Assembly (NCBI GenBank): GCA_009767595.1
Contig: VSDK01010372.1
Span: 74,762-138,761 of the forward strand
Reading direction: 5' to 3'
Origin: Symbiodinium kawagutii
Taxonomy: Eukaryota; Sar; Dinophyceae; Suessiales; Symbiodiniaceae
DNA length: 64,000 bases
This document shows, in pieces, positions 22,447 through 32,677 of the stretch. The notes under the pieces are model-generated. The model was not told where the DNA came from and ran no database searches. It was given only the letters and a program-made list of their open reading frames with translations. Every line of letters begins with the position of its first letter. Position 1 is the stretch's first letter. The position numbers and the translations under genes are program-made.

Positions 22447-25219
22447 TTGATGGTTCCATGATGCCGATGGCGACGGGTCAATCCAAGCGGCTCAGGGATG
22501 TTTGCAAATGACCCTGATTCATGGTGGACATGACGGGGTTGATACTTGTTAATCATGGCGTTAGTCGACCACACCGTTGGTTTCAGGGACGAGCATATGA
22601 TATGGTCATTCTATCAATGATAACCATGACTAGTTACCGCATGTCAATGATAAATGGCCATTTTCAAAGATAGACATGGATCAACAAACAAACAGAAGTG
22701 ATAGGGGGAACAACCGCTAACACGAGTCAAACCGTGGTTGGTTGGGAACCCCTTCAACGGTGGGCGATCCATGTTACAAACATTCAAAAACAGGGACAAG
22801 AGATGGTCAATGAAGATTAATCCCGAACAATATGACTAAGCGGATAGCTCATGGCTACATACTGTACAGGCGGTTGAAGCATGTTGCAAATGGTGAACCA
22901 CGATGATTGACGTTAGTTAGTGGTCAAAGACAACTGTCGGATCATTCCAGTCGTCCTTCTGTTTCGCTGTTTTGCATCGGACTCCAAACCCTGAAAATTC
23001 ACAAAGCTGACGCTAGCTGATACCACGCTTGTACAGTCATGGTTAAAATTTGTTGACCGTCAACCCATATCTGGCCAAGTAAATGCCCACTTGTATAACT
23101 CACCATCATGCGTCTGGTCGGCCTTGAAGCACCGGCAAGCTTTGCTAAGAATATTTGTTTTCACTAAATATTGCCACTTACCATAACTATCCACCATTTC
23201 TCAGCCGAAGGCCTGTCAACAATGCTTGATCAACATCAGGGCAACTCCAAGCCACTCCAACGTGACGAATGGAGGCAAAACAACCAGAATTGGGCCACCA
23301 ATTGGCCCCTATGAAGTGATATATTCGGCCGTTATTGTTGGTTGCCCTCCCCTTTGGTCAACTATCACCTACCAAAATTAGCAATCAATTTCACCATTAA
23401 TCCCACCGTTATGAAGTGGAATCACCATGGTCAACCATCAATATCAGACCACCATTGACCATCACCAACCATGATAAACCATCACTTAACTACCATTGAC
23501 CATCATAGATCGCTATTGACAACTATTACTCAACAAACATTAGCCATCATCATAAACCACTTTCACCCTCGGGTAAATTCTTTGCATGGAAAATCCACCA
23601 CTTATGGCTTGTTTGTCAGTTAAAAGATGCCGCTGTGAGTATCCAGCTGAGTTTACCAGCGGGGCCATCATCAGTAACCGTTTCCAATCATGATAGACCA
23701 TTATAAACCTCCGTAAGCCATCATAGAATAATAAATCACTATAACTATCAACCTTTGAGCCAGTCTTGACCATCAGTAACCATCATTAACCATCACTAGC
23801 CATCACAAATAAACATCATTAACCAGTCTTAACCGTTACAACCATCATGAACCATCACAGTACCAGGCACCAGTCAGAGGCAATCAACCTGAGTGATCTG
23901 AGTGCATTCACCAGCTCAGCAAGTTCATCTTCATGGCGCTCATTCACCTGTTGCTTTGCAAAACAAAAATGTGGCATATCCGCTTGTTGGGGTGGTAAAT
24001 GATGGTGTGAAAACGGTGCTTAGCGACGGTCAATCAGCAACTGGTTGGTGATGACTGATGATGGTTGATGATGGTTGAAAAGCACCTAGTCACTGATGGT
24101 TCATGATGATTAATAAGCAACTACTTGGTAGTGGTTAAGGATGCTTAATGGTCACCTAGTTTGTGATGGTTGATGATGGTTAGTGATGGTCAAAAGTTAT
24201 TACCGGTGGTTCACAGTCATGGTGCGCTTTGTTGGTTAAATAGTGGTTTTCGTGGTGGATAAACCAGCGGACATAGCTGGGGTTCAGTTGTGGGTTGACA
24301 AACGCCAAAGTTGGCCTGGTGTTCCCGATGGCTAAAACTTATCAGCTGGTAAACTGTCACCAGCTGGGACAGCAATGCTTTGAACGAAGGGAAACCAATT
24401 ACTAATTTCAAGTGTGCGGGTAACAACAAACTGATGATTAGTAATGATTTGTAGCCATAGTGGTAAGTGTTAATAAACTATCTAGCTAAACTATCTAGTC
24501 TATTAACCTATTCTATGGATAAACATCGTTTCATGTGGGTCAACTATGGTTATTGCTAGTGGTCCATGAATGAGTTGGTGATCAACCTTCAGGTTCATCG
24601 GCCACATGAGCTGGCTGCCATGGTTAAACCTCAGTTGATCAACGATCGTTGGCAAAAGTGCGGCAACGTTGGGACGACAGCCCTGGCTGGAACCCTGTGT
24701 GCTGATGGCTGGTTCTCATGATGCAAAAATGAAGATCCATCGTTAGATATCGGAAGTATGAAACAGGTATTAACCAGAAGGAATTATTGGCCGCGGATCA
24801 TGTAGCGGCAAAAATACTTCACCACCTCTGTGTGGGCGCAAACCCCGTTGCAAGATTGGTGGTGGTGGTGTTTTGGGTCTTACGTTCTTGAGAATGTTTT
24901 TGTCGCCGCTACTGCTCCTGTGAAGCACTGGTGCACCAAGTGAATCAATAATGGCAATGGTTTCCCACCGATAACCATGGCACACCAAGAACAAGCAGTG
25001 GTGAATGATAAAACAGCGGTGAACCAATGCTGACTGGTAAGCATTAGGGGTTATCATCATCAACCATGACCAAACAACCGAAATCACGACGCAACATTGG
25101 TCATTCATGGTGACCATTAGTGCTTGGTGAATGGTCCTTAACAGGCCATGAGCAACGGGCCGTGGGTGAACCACTGATGGCTAAGCCAACCAGTGACCAG
25201 TCAGCACCGAGGATCCGAC
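22447..25219. other. Intron of gene B, low complexity
   Basis: Decayed CCATCA/TTGATGATGG sequence with scattered foldback fragments (for example CTCGGGTAAATTCTTTGC at 23,565). A minus frame at 24,217-24,429 lacks splice signals. No convincing exon. Confidence 0.5.
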
Positions 25220-25274
25220 CTGAGCCAATTCGTCCTGAAGCTGTCGCTGGTATTTGCCGTCGTCCCATTTCTGC
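25220..25274 (-). CDS. Gene B exon
   Basis: The exon encodes QKWDDGKYQRQLQDELAQ after acceptor GTCCCCCAG and before donor GTCGGATC. It has one leading base and 18 codons and ends in phase 0. The peptide is charged and helical. Confidence 0.65.
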
Positions 25275-26124
25275 CTGGGGGACTGGGCCCCTGCGGTTGC
25301 TGGTGATGGTATTTTTTTCATGGTGGAATAGCTACTGGCATCATGAACTACTACTCTAACCATTAATCATAGTTGCCAGTAGTATGGTGATTAACCATAG
25401 TAATCATCAACAATAACTACTAGGGAATGGTCTTCACCATAGTAATCATCAACTATTGCCCTAGTACTGGTGTCATGGTTGATGACTACGCTACATGTGA
25501 CTACTATGGTTAATGGTGTAAAAGCAGCAATGATAGCAGCTGAGTAGCTGAAACAGCAGTGACACCCGGCTTTAATTAAAGAAACATTTCGTGAACCAAT
25601 AGCGTCCAGTGATGCAGCTACTCACCACTGATGGGCTTCACCAATGATGAACCATTGATTGGTTTTACTCAAGCAAAAAAATCGAGGTCATAGATATTTA
25701 TAAATGAATAACATATATTTGAATAAAAATATAACATATAATAAATAGTTGATCGGCAACTCCAATCATGGTGCACCACTTGCAACTTGGTTACCTTCGG
25801 TCGCATCTAGCAATGCTCTGTTGCCAAAATAGTCATCAATCAACAGCCCCGTCAACCGCAACCAACAGGATCTGGGAAACAAATTTGGAACCATCACAGC
25901 CATTCACAATCATTATTACCCAAGATGAGTAATCATAACTTACTACCATTGAAAAATATCAGTCAACCAACGGACTGTTGATAACCACTAGGGAAAATAA
26001 GAAATGTTTGAAACCAACAGCCAGCATTAATAAGGTACATTCAACCATCACTAAGGGCAACCAACAAACCTCAAGCACTGACCCGCCCTGCTCTTCACGG
26101 CCAAGGAACATGCAGTACTGAAAC

Positions 26125-26156
26125 CTCATCGCCCGGCCACCCGTTGGGCGTCACGG
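26125..26156 (-). CDS. Possible gene B micro-exon
   Basis: The candidate encodes VTPNGWPGDE. It begins after ATCAACCAG, ends at GTTTCAG, and its start phase fits the exon at 27,232. Its end phase does not fit exon 25,220-25,274 unless a GT donor within it (at 26,140) is used. Confidence 0.35.
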
Positions 26157-27178
26157 CTGGTTGATGGTGGTTAAGAGGCGGGAGGGGATGGTTCTGATGG
26201 GTGAACAGGATGGTTGTTTATGAATCTGGTTCATAAGCTGGTAGAATGAGCTGATGGGTTGCAATTAGCAATGCTAACAACGGATCAAATGATGGTCAAC
26301 AATGGTTCATCATAGGATGATTGCCACTTACAAGGTCCTAAGGTACTTTGAAAGCGTTGATCACATCGTCAGGGGCAAACATTGAGGATGACCATATTGA
26401 ACCATTGTAAATCTTCAATCATATCGAGTTGCAACCGCCTATCATATCAGCTTTGCAATTGCAAACAATGCATACACATGCTATCACGTGCTTTGAGTCA
26501 TGACAATGAACCATAGTTGTTCCCCTACCATCGTCCTTTCTTGTTGGTCCGTATTTTCCTGTGATGAACCCTCACCCATCATTTGACACAACAAATTCTG
26601 AATGGTCGTAACTTTATTGCACACTTGCCGGTTCATCCCCAGTTTCAGCTACTCCAGTCGTCATTTCAGATGTTGTCAGGTCCGTCAAGTACCTCCATAG
26701 AGCCACTTGCTGTTCTCGCTGTTCCCTATTGATCAGGGCCTGGGTGACCCCAGATCAAGAGTATTCAGTGACCCCATATCAGTGACAAAAATATTCAGCA
26801 TAGTGCTGTATCATTGTTGCTTATTATTCTTGATTGTTGGCGATTATTCTTGCCTTTTGCTGGCCATCAACCATTATCAAGCATACCACATACCAATGAC
26901 CAAGCATTTGTATCTACAAATATTGACCAGATTGGTATATCGTGATTGGTTGCAATCCGCTATTGTTCACTATTCTTCCCCATTCTTGATCTTTACTAGT
27001 GGTCAACCACCATTGTTCATTCACGATTGTTAAACGCCATCTATTCCCCATCATTCCCCATGATCAAGGAACAAATCGGAAAACACTCACAGCTATGGGA
27101 GTATCCTCATTATTCCCCATGTATTTCCCATAGCTAAGCCATTTGTTCCCCATGCCCCACGGCATTTCCCCTGGCTCA

Positions 27179-27312
27179 GCCCCCCATTGATGACTACGAC
27201 CTGCACCGCGTCGTGAACGTCGCGTTGACACCAGGGCACAGCAACTTCCGTTCGCTCGTGGCCTTCATCTCCGCCAAAGCCTGGGCAGTGCAGCTGCGGG
27301 AGATCCAGCTGT
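27179..27312. CDS. Exon-like island open on both strands
   Basis: On the minus strand, 27,232-27,280 encodes ALAEMKATSERKLLCP after acceptor CTGCCCAG, and its phases fit exons 28,746 and 26,156. On the plus strand the whole island reads PPIDDYDLHRVVNVALTPGH then SNFRSLVAFISAKAW. That frame follows a strong acceptor (CCCTGGCTCAG) and has even stronger G/C bias at third positions. Only one can be a real exon, and I cannot decide from sequence alone. Confidence 0.4.
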
Positions 27313-28494
27313 GAATGATCTACTGCGAACATTACTAGTGGATCATTAAAACTACTAGTAGTAGTAATCAATGACCATTATAACCATTATACATTATGAC
27401 TATCATAACTACTAGTAGTAGTAATGGGTAATAATGGAAAATGATGGTGGTTATATTTTCCACTAGTGGTTAATATACTAGTGGATCATTCATTGTGCTT
27501 GATATAGTGCTGATTAATAATGGTGGTAATGATGGATAGTAATAATCTAGTTTATATAGTGCTGATTCATAATGGATAATAATGGTGGTAGCAATAATAT
27601 CATTACTAGTGGATCATTACCCACCATTATTAACCACTACTAGGAGTAGAAATGGGCAATTATGGATGATCATGGTGGTTGATATAGTGCTGATTGATAA
27701 TGGTTGCTAGCTAATGATTAAAAGCCTAATGATCAACGGTTAATAATAACTAATAATCGTGCTTATTAATATTGGTACATAGCTTGATGATTAATAGCTA
27801 CTAGCTAACAGTAACAGCTACCGCTGTTGGATCACCATTAGCTACTTGATATCAAATGTGATATGAGCTATTGTCATAGACCGCATCACATTAAGAGCTC
27901 TGCAGCGATGAGGTGTAGTATTCATCCGCCACATTGAGGGCTAGTCCAGCCGTTAATGTGGTCTATTGATGTGGTCTGAGAAAACGCTGTCGGTTTCATA
28001 GTAGATCACTACGATGCTATGGTCATGACATTCAATCATCAACTTAACAAAAAGTCACAATGACTACCCTTGTGTTATTTCTGTTTGCGTATCATGATGG
28101 TAAAGCCGAATTGGAGTGATGTGTCTTGGTTGAGCCCTGTGATCAACAATAGTAGTGGTTGGTGTATCAAAATACCAATGGTGGCGGTTGCGGCCTGCTG
28201 AAGAATGCTGGTGGCTTGCAGTGTTGTATGATACCCCGCAGGGTATAGAAGGTGGTGCCTCCAAGATAGCCAGGGGGGCCCATCTTGTAGACAATGTGGA
28301 AGAAGTAACAACAATTTTGGGGCTATGAATTTGGTACCGCTCAATTGGTAACATGAATGAACTTCAAGTAGGCCGCCAGGAAAGGTATGGTCATGCCAGA
28401 TCGGTTGTTACGGTCCGCGAGGATCAATTGCTAGTCCGAAGCAACAACAATGGCCACCGACAAAAATGGGTGGCTCATCATTTCAGTCATGTTT
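27313..28494. other. AT-rich intronic stretch with ACTAGTAGTAGTAAT repeats
   Basis: Repeated phrases such as ACTACTAGTAGTAGTAAT, GATATAGTGCTGATT and TAATAATGG occur from 27,340 to about 27,860. A minus-strand frame at 28,064-28,354 has no splice signals that I trust. Confidence 0.5.
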
Positions 28495-28588
28495 TGGTTG
28501 GTGGTTTCAACCCCTCTGAAGCATATACGTCAATCGACCATCCCAAATATAGGGAAGAACAAGCATGTTCAAAACCACCAGCCAGTTA
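28495..28588. repeat. Foldback element, family F2
   Basis: The ends are GGTTGGTGGTTTCAACCCC and TGTTCAAAACCACCAGCC. Confidence 0.75.
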
Positions 28589-28745
28589 CCATTGTGATTT
28601 TTATTGTTGCTTATTATCTTCTATCATTTAACCATCGTTCAGTACTATAAATGCCATCACTAAACCACGGAACCTGCAGGGTGGCCATGGCTGTTGTGGG
28701 GTTCAGCTACTGGTTCCCTCATCGTTGCAGATGCCGGGATCCAAC

Positions 28746-28802
28746 CTCCCTGGGTTTGAGCCCCCGGACGAGTTTCAAGTTGTAGATCTTCATGCCTTGC
28801 GC
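28746..28802 (-). CDS. Gene B exon, 19 codons
   Basis: The exon encodes AQGMKIYNLKLVRGLKPRE between acceptor TTTCCACCAAG and donor GTTGG. About three quarters of third positions are G/C. A plus-strand frame over the same bases (PGSNLPGFEPPDEFQVVD) has only about half, so minus is preferred. It is phase 0 at both ends. Confidence 0.6.
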
Positions 28803-29715
28803 CTTGGTGGAAACATGGAAGCGTTTCGCTTCTAAAACTCGAGATCTTTTTGGACTAATGCATGTTCTGTATCAATATCCAACTCAAATATATCAATAAA
28901 TGAGTTAATGAATTAGAATTGTTTAATACAAGAGTCAGATACCTGGCCAAATAATATAGCTATTGGAAGATCGGGTTACCTGATATTCTGCTGGTCAATC
29001 AAACTCCACATTGTGAACATCACAAAAGAGATGAAGATCATCGTTGTTGGAATGTCTGCCCACCTTTTTCTGATCATAGTTGATTTTGATCCATCCCCGT
29101 ACTGGTCACTGTTGTTACTTGTTACCTGGTACCCTCTACCTCTCCTATTTTGTTGGTAAGATGAGTGAAGTGGTAATCATCAACAATTGAAAACACCAAT
29201 AACAAGCTGACACAACAGCAGCATTTCTATCATTGCCACAAGTTCGATTAAACCATTTTTTCACAGAACTGGAAACAAGCGCTGATGAAAGCATGCTTTC
29301 CATGTGTCATTTCCATGTTGTTAAGAACTTTTGTTAGGTAAAACCACTCGCATGTTACAAAAGAATGACGGAGGCCACAAAGTAATTTTAGGCCAATCAT
29401 CGCGAACCAAAACATTCGCGAACATCAACCCTCATGATTGTAACGTGGGTTCATGGTCAGCTATTGATAATCATGAAAGTCCACCAAATATCATTGGGTG
29501 GTGTATCAGCCAATAGTGAAATTGCTGCGCGGCTACCACTTGTTGGCATCAATAGACTGTTGCTATTAACCAGCTTACTTAGCCAACTGGCAACCGACTC
29601 TTCATCAGGTCACCCAACCCTGATCATCATCAACCAGCTGATCATGAACAACGGCTACTGGTGATTCACCTTCTATTTTGTTCACCACACCAATCAGCAT
29701 TGTCATTCCCCATCC

Positions 29716-29812
29716 GGCTGTCTCAAAATAGGGGTACCTCTAAATCATCTAATATCAACCATTTGTAACAATGAAGAAGCAATTTTGGAGGTACCCTATT
29801 TTGAGAAATCAC
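29716..29812. repeat. Foldback element, family F1
   Basis: The ends are GGCTGTCTCAAAATAGGGGT and GTACCCTATTTTGAGAAATC. Confidence 0.8.
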
Positions 29813-30139
29813 CATAATAGTTGCTTAATTGACCATTGTCGTTGGTAATGATCCCGTATTATGAACCATCTGAGGGCATAATTATACACTGTCGTTTGCT
29901 AATGATACGGGATGATCATTAGTGGTTGTATCCACTATCATTATCTTTAGTATCCCTGAAATGTTTAACCATTATCCCCTATTAAGCATAGTTAACCTAT
30001 GATTAACCATTAATATCTCAGATTAAGAGTAAATTAAAACCATTACTAGTAACCATTATTACCTATTATTAACCTCTAACCCTAGTTAACCATAGACCCC
30101 CTATGATTTGTGGTTATAGCCCGCCCCTATGTTCAGCAC

Positions 30140-30218
30140 CAACATGTCAGGTGTCGCACGGTTTGGGCCCTGCACGTGCATCAGTTCTGCCGCATCGTCT
30201 TCGAACTGCGTGACCAAC
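30140..30218 (-). CDS. Gene B exon
   Basis: The exon encodes LVTQFEDDAAELMHVQGPNR then ATPDML. It follows CCGCTCAG, and the GT donor at 30,139 keeps phase with exon 28,746-28,802. The frame remains open to 30,121 (VLNIGAG), where a GC donor is possible. Its leading base completes an Arg codon with exon 30,936-30,995. Confidence 0.7.
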
Positions 30219-30935
30219 CTGAGCGGCCGAGGTTTGGGGGGATCCATGGTACGGTTCGATCCATGGCTAGTGATGGTGGGTCTGGATAACACTTGATGGC
30301 AAGTGATGGCAGTTGGTGCGATGTTTGATGGTAGCTGATTCTAGTTGATAATGCTTTTTAGGTGGCGAATGCTGGAAACGGTAATCATGCTGCTGGTTGA
30401 GGTCAACAGTTACTTTTCAATGGGAGTTGATTGGTTGGTGAATGATACTGGTTGATAACCGTGCTTGGCAATATAGTGCCAATCAACCAGGTGATCATAG
30501 TTTTACTGGTAGTCATTATTTCCAAAACGTGGTTCTGAGTAGAGACAGTGGTTATTGATAGTGGTTATTAATACTTCTTGGTACCGGCTAATGATGGTCG
30601 GCTTCAATGATGTCTAATCAAGTATGCCTTTAGTTGACGTTGGTTTTCACCAGTCAGGTTTTCCCATCATCAACTGCCATTGGCCACCATTACTAATCAC
30701 CATTAGTTGGTGGTCACCTATTATCAACAACATCATTTACCATTAGTAATCATCATTCTTAATCATTCCTGGTACTTACCATTATTATTAGTCACGGTTA
30801 ACCATTCTTAACCATTCTTTATCGTTCTTCATCGCCCATTATCAATGCTTACCACCATTAATCACCATTTTTGGTGGTCACCTCCCAGGTTCTCAACCCG
30901 CAACTGTCAGTTCTCAGCGGCGAAAAAACACGAAC

Positions 30936-30995
30936 CGAGGGCCCAGCTGAGCGATCTTGTCCTCGTAGAAGCGAGCCACGCCCTGCGACACGGAG
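30936..30995 (-). CDS. Gene B exon
   Basis: The exon encodes SVSQGVARFYEDKIAQLGP. It lies between acceptor CTCCTCGCTCAAG and donor GTTCGTG. Both split codons at its ends read through as Arg. It is the first exon downstream of the intron that carries the retrotransposon. Confidence 0.7.
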
Positions 30996-31050
30996 CTTGA
31001 GCGAGGAGGCAGGACATGACCGGATATACAAACAGTTGGGATGAAAAACA

Positions 31051-31174
31051 CATGGCTATGGGTCAATATTAACTAACCAATGATGGGGAATAATAACCAA
31101 CAATTTCATAGGGAAAACAATGGTTAATGATGGGGGAACCAGGGGTACAGGGTTTTGACCCACTTCCACATAGA
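31051..31174. repeat. Foldback element, family F4, next to an exon
   Basis: The ends are CATGGCTATGGGTCAATATT and ACAGGGTTTTGACCCAC. It lies about 55 nt upstream, on the minus strand, of the acceptor of exon 30,936-30,995. Confidence 0.75.
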
Positions 31175-31576
31175 CAAAGTATTATACGAATGGCTCTATG
31201 TAAATAACACGCTATATGCAAACCGTATACTGTTTAGAATCAATTAGCTTTGTCTATCCTAAAGTATAATTAATAGTTTTTACATAATCATACTTGTAAA
31301 AAGAAAAATTAGCTCAGTATAGATTGCTATGCAAACCGTTCTTCACTGTTGGTACAAACATTTGGATAGGAAATCTATCCACACTACACCCACAGTAGAA
31401 TCAGTTGAGACATTTGAAATCCGATGAACGACACGTGCCAGGAATATTTCCACGGTCCTGCGGTGTGGCCCGCCACGTTGGCAATACACGTGGATTTTCA
31501 TGCCCTGAGCGCAGAAACACGGCGTAGGCGTTTCTGTTCATGCAAATCTTGCCATGAAATAATTGTTTCCGAAAAT
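31175..31576. other. Intronic sequence left of the 45-bp repeats
   Basis: AT-rich, non-repetitive. No coding signal was seen. Confidence 0.4.
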
Positions 31577-31711
31577 TGAAGTACCCCAAACGGTTGCAAA
31601 TTTCCGTAAGAACTGTGGACATGAAGTACCCCAAACGGTTGCAAATTTCCGCAAGAACTGTGGACATGAAGTACCCCAAACGGTTGCAAATTTCCGCAAG
31701 AACTGTGGACA
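31577..31711. repeat. Three tandem copies of a 45-bp unit
   Basis: The unit starts TGAAGTACCCCAAACGGTTG and ends AAGAACTGTGGACA. The three copies differ only at one C/T position (CCGTAAG in the first, CCGCAAG in the other two). The repeat makes long artificial open frames in several frames. Confidence 0.95.
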
Positions 31712-32283
31712 ACAAACAAGTACAGCAAAAATATGATATTCCATATAATTCCTGTCCTTATCTACCATCCTGATTGGTTATTGTTGTTGTGTTCCACCGT
31801 TACAAATTCAATTTACCGTCATCTTTGATGAACCATCGATTGCTAATTTGTACCCCCAAATCATCCACTATTAATCACACCTAATAGAGAAAACCAACCA
31901 TAATTTGGGTTCCCTATTTTGAGAAAACCCCATTTCAATGGGTTCTTAGCGAACATTGCCCCTTCGTTTTTGGTGGCTAGCCAGCTTGACTTTAGCAGGG
32001 TATCAAGAAATCACGATGGGTAACCATGGTCAACGAGAACAATCCACCGGAAACAGCCGTGGATGTTGTTGAACACCGCACACGAACCACGATTGACCAC
32101 CATAATTCCTATCATAATCAGACCAACCTGATGACAACCCGGACAGAGTCAACAAAGCGGTTTGACCATGGAAGCCGACAAAATGAACCACGGTTGATAT
32201 GAGTCAGCAAGTACAGTAACCCAACTGATGAGAAAGACTTGGGGCAATCACAAACATTACAAAAAACCATCATGTCAGGATTT
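31712..32283. repeat. Left flank of the retrotransposon, repeated at 41,266-41,837
   Basis: The sequence matches 41,266-41,837 at a constant offset of 9,554, as far as I could follow it by eye. It includes a decayed F1 element (31,850-31,926). The match stops one base into the target site, just before the left LTR. Confidence 0.9.
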
Positions 32284-32288
32284 GTTTC
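32284..32288 (+). repeat. Target site duplication, left copy (GTTTC)
   Basis: GTTTC lies directly before the left LTR and again directly after the right LTR (40,513-40,517). Five bases is the usual length for copia integrases. Confidence 0.9.
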
Positions 32289-32439
32289 TGTAAAGTTGTA
32301 CAGTGATATGCCTATGATCGTACCTTATCGGCTTAAGGGAAAGACCACATGATCCGCCTCGCTCGGGGGCTACGCTCTGGTGAAAAGGTGAATCCTTTTG
32401 TGGTTGTCCCCCTGGTCTGGTTGCGTTTTTCGGTTTACA
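32289..32439 (+). repeat. Left LTR, 151 bp
   Basis: It begins TGTAAAGTTGTACAG and ends CGGTTTACA, so TGTAAA/TTTACA form the terminal inverted repeat. It differs from the right LTR at one site (GACCACATG versus GACTACATG). Very short LTRs leave little room for a promoter, and I saw no clear TATA box. Confidence 0.95.
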
Positions 32440-32440
32440 G

Positions 32441-32455
32441 TGGTAGCGGAGCCCG
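32441..32455 (+). promoter_or_regulatory. Primer binding site
   Basis: TGGTAGCGGAGCCC starts one base after the LTR. TGG at this spot pairs with the CCA end of a tRNA and primes minus-strand DNA synthesis. The tRNA cannot be named from this sequence alone. Confidence 0.7.
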
Positions 32456-32540
32456 GTTCGTCCGGGTTCCTTTTTGGGGGTGGTTTTGGTTCTTGGTTTT
32501 GGTGATTCACCTTTTTATCCAGGGTAGCCCCTGATCGGGG

Positions 32541-32677
32541 ATGGCTGGTGCTGGGGCGACGGGCGTCTCGGTGCCGCAGTCAGATGGGGATCTTGATCCT
32601 CCACTTCCAGGAAGTGGGGATGAGCGCAGCGAAGCCGGGGGAAGGCTTCGAGCTAGCGCTGAGGAAGAAGCAGCTTG
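32541..32677 (+). CDS. gag N-terminus in a different frame
   Basis: An ATG after CGGGG opens MAGAGATGVSVPQSDGDLDP, continues to ASAEEEAA and meets TGA at 32,676-32,678. The following gag sequence (RRFQRFRRAEQ) is in the frame one base back. So the start of gag seems separated from the rest by a one-base loss, or translation shifts by -1. The alternative is that gag starts within the main frame at a non-ATG codon. Confidence 0.6.

Noticed and set aside
31401..31773. Repeated peptide KYPKRLQISVRTVDM on plus and its minus-strand counterparts
   Set aside because: It comes from the 45-bp tandem repeat, whose length is a multiple of three, so all frames stay open.
32441..32475. tRNA-like sequence (CCCGGTTCGTCCGGG) after the left LTR
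   Set aside because: Only a T-arm-like hairpin is visible. The position fits a primer binding site, and the rest of a tRNA is missing.
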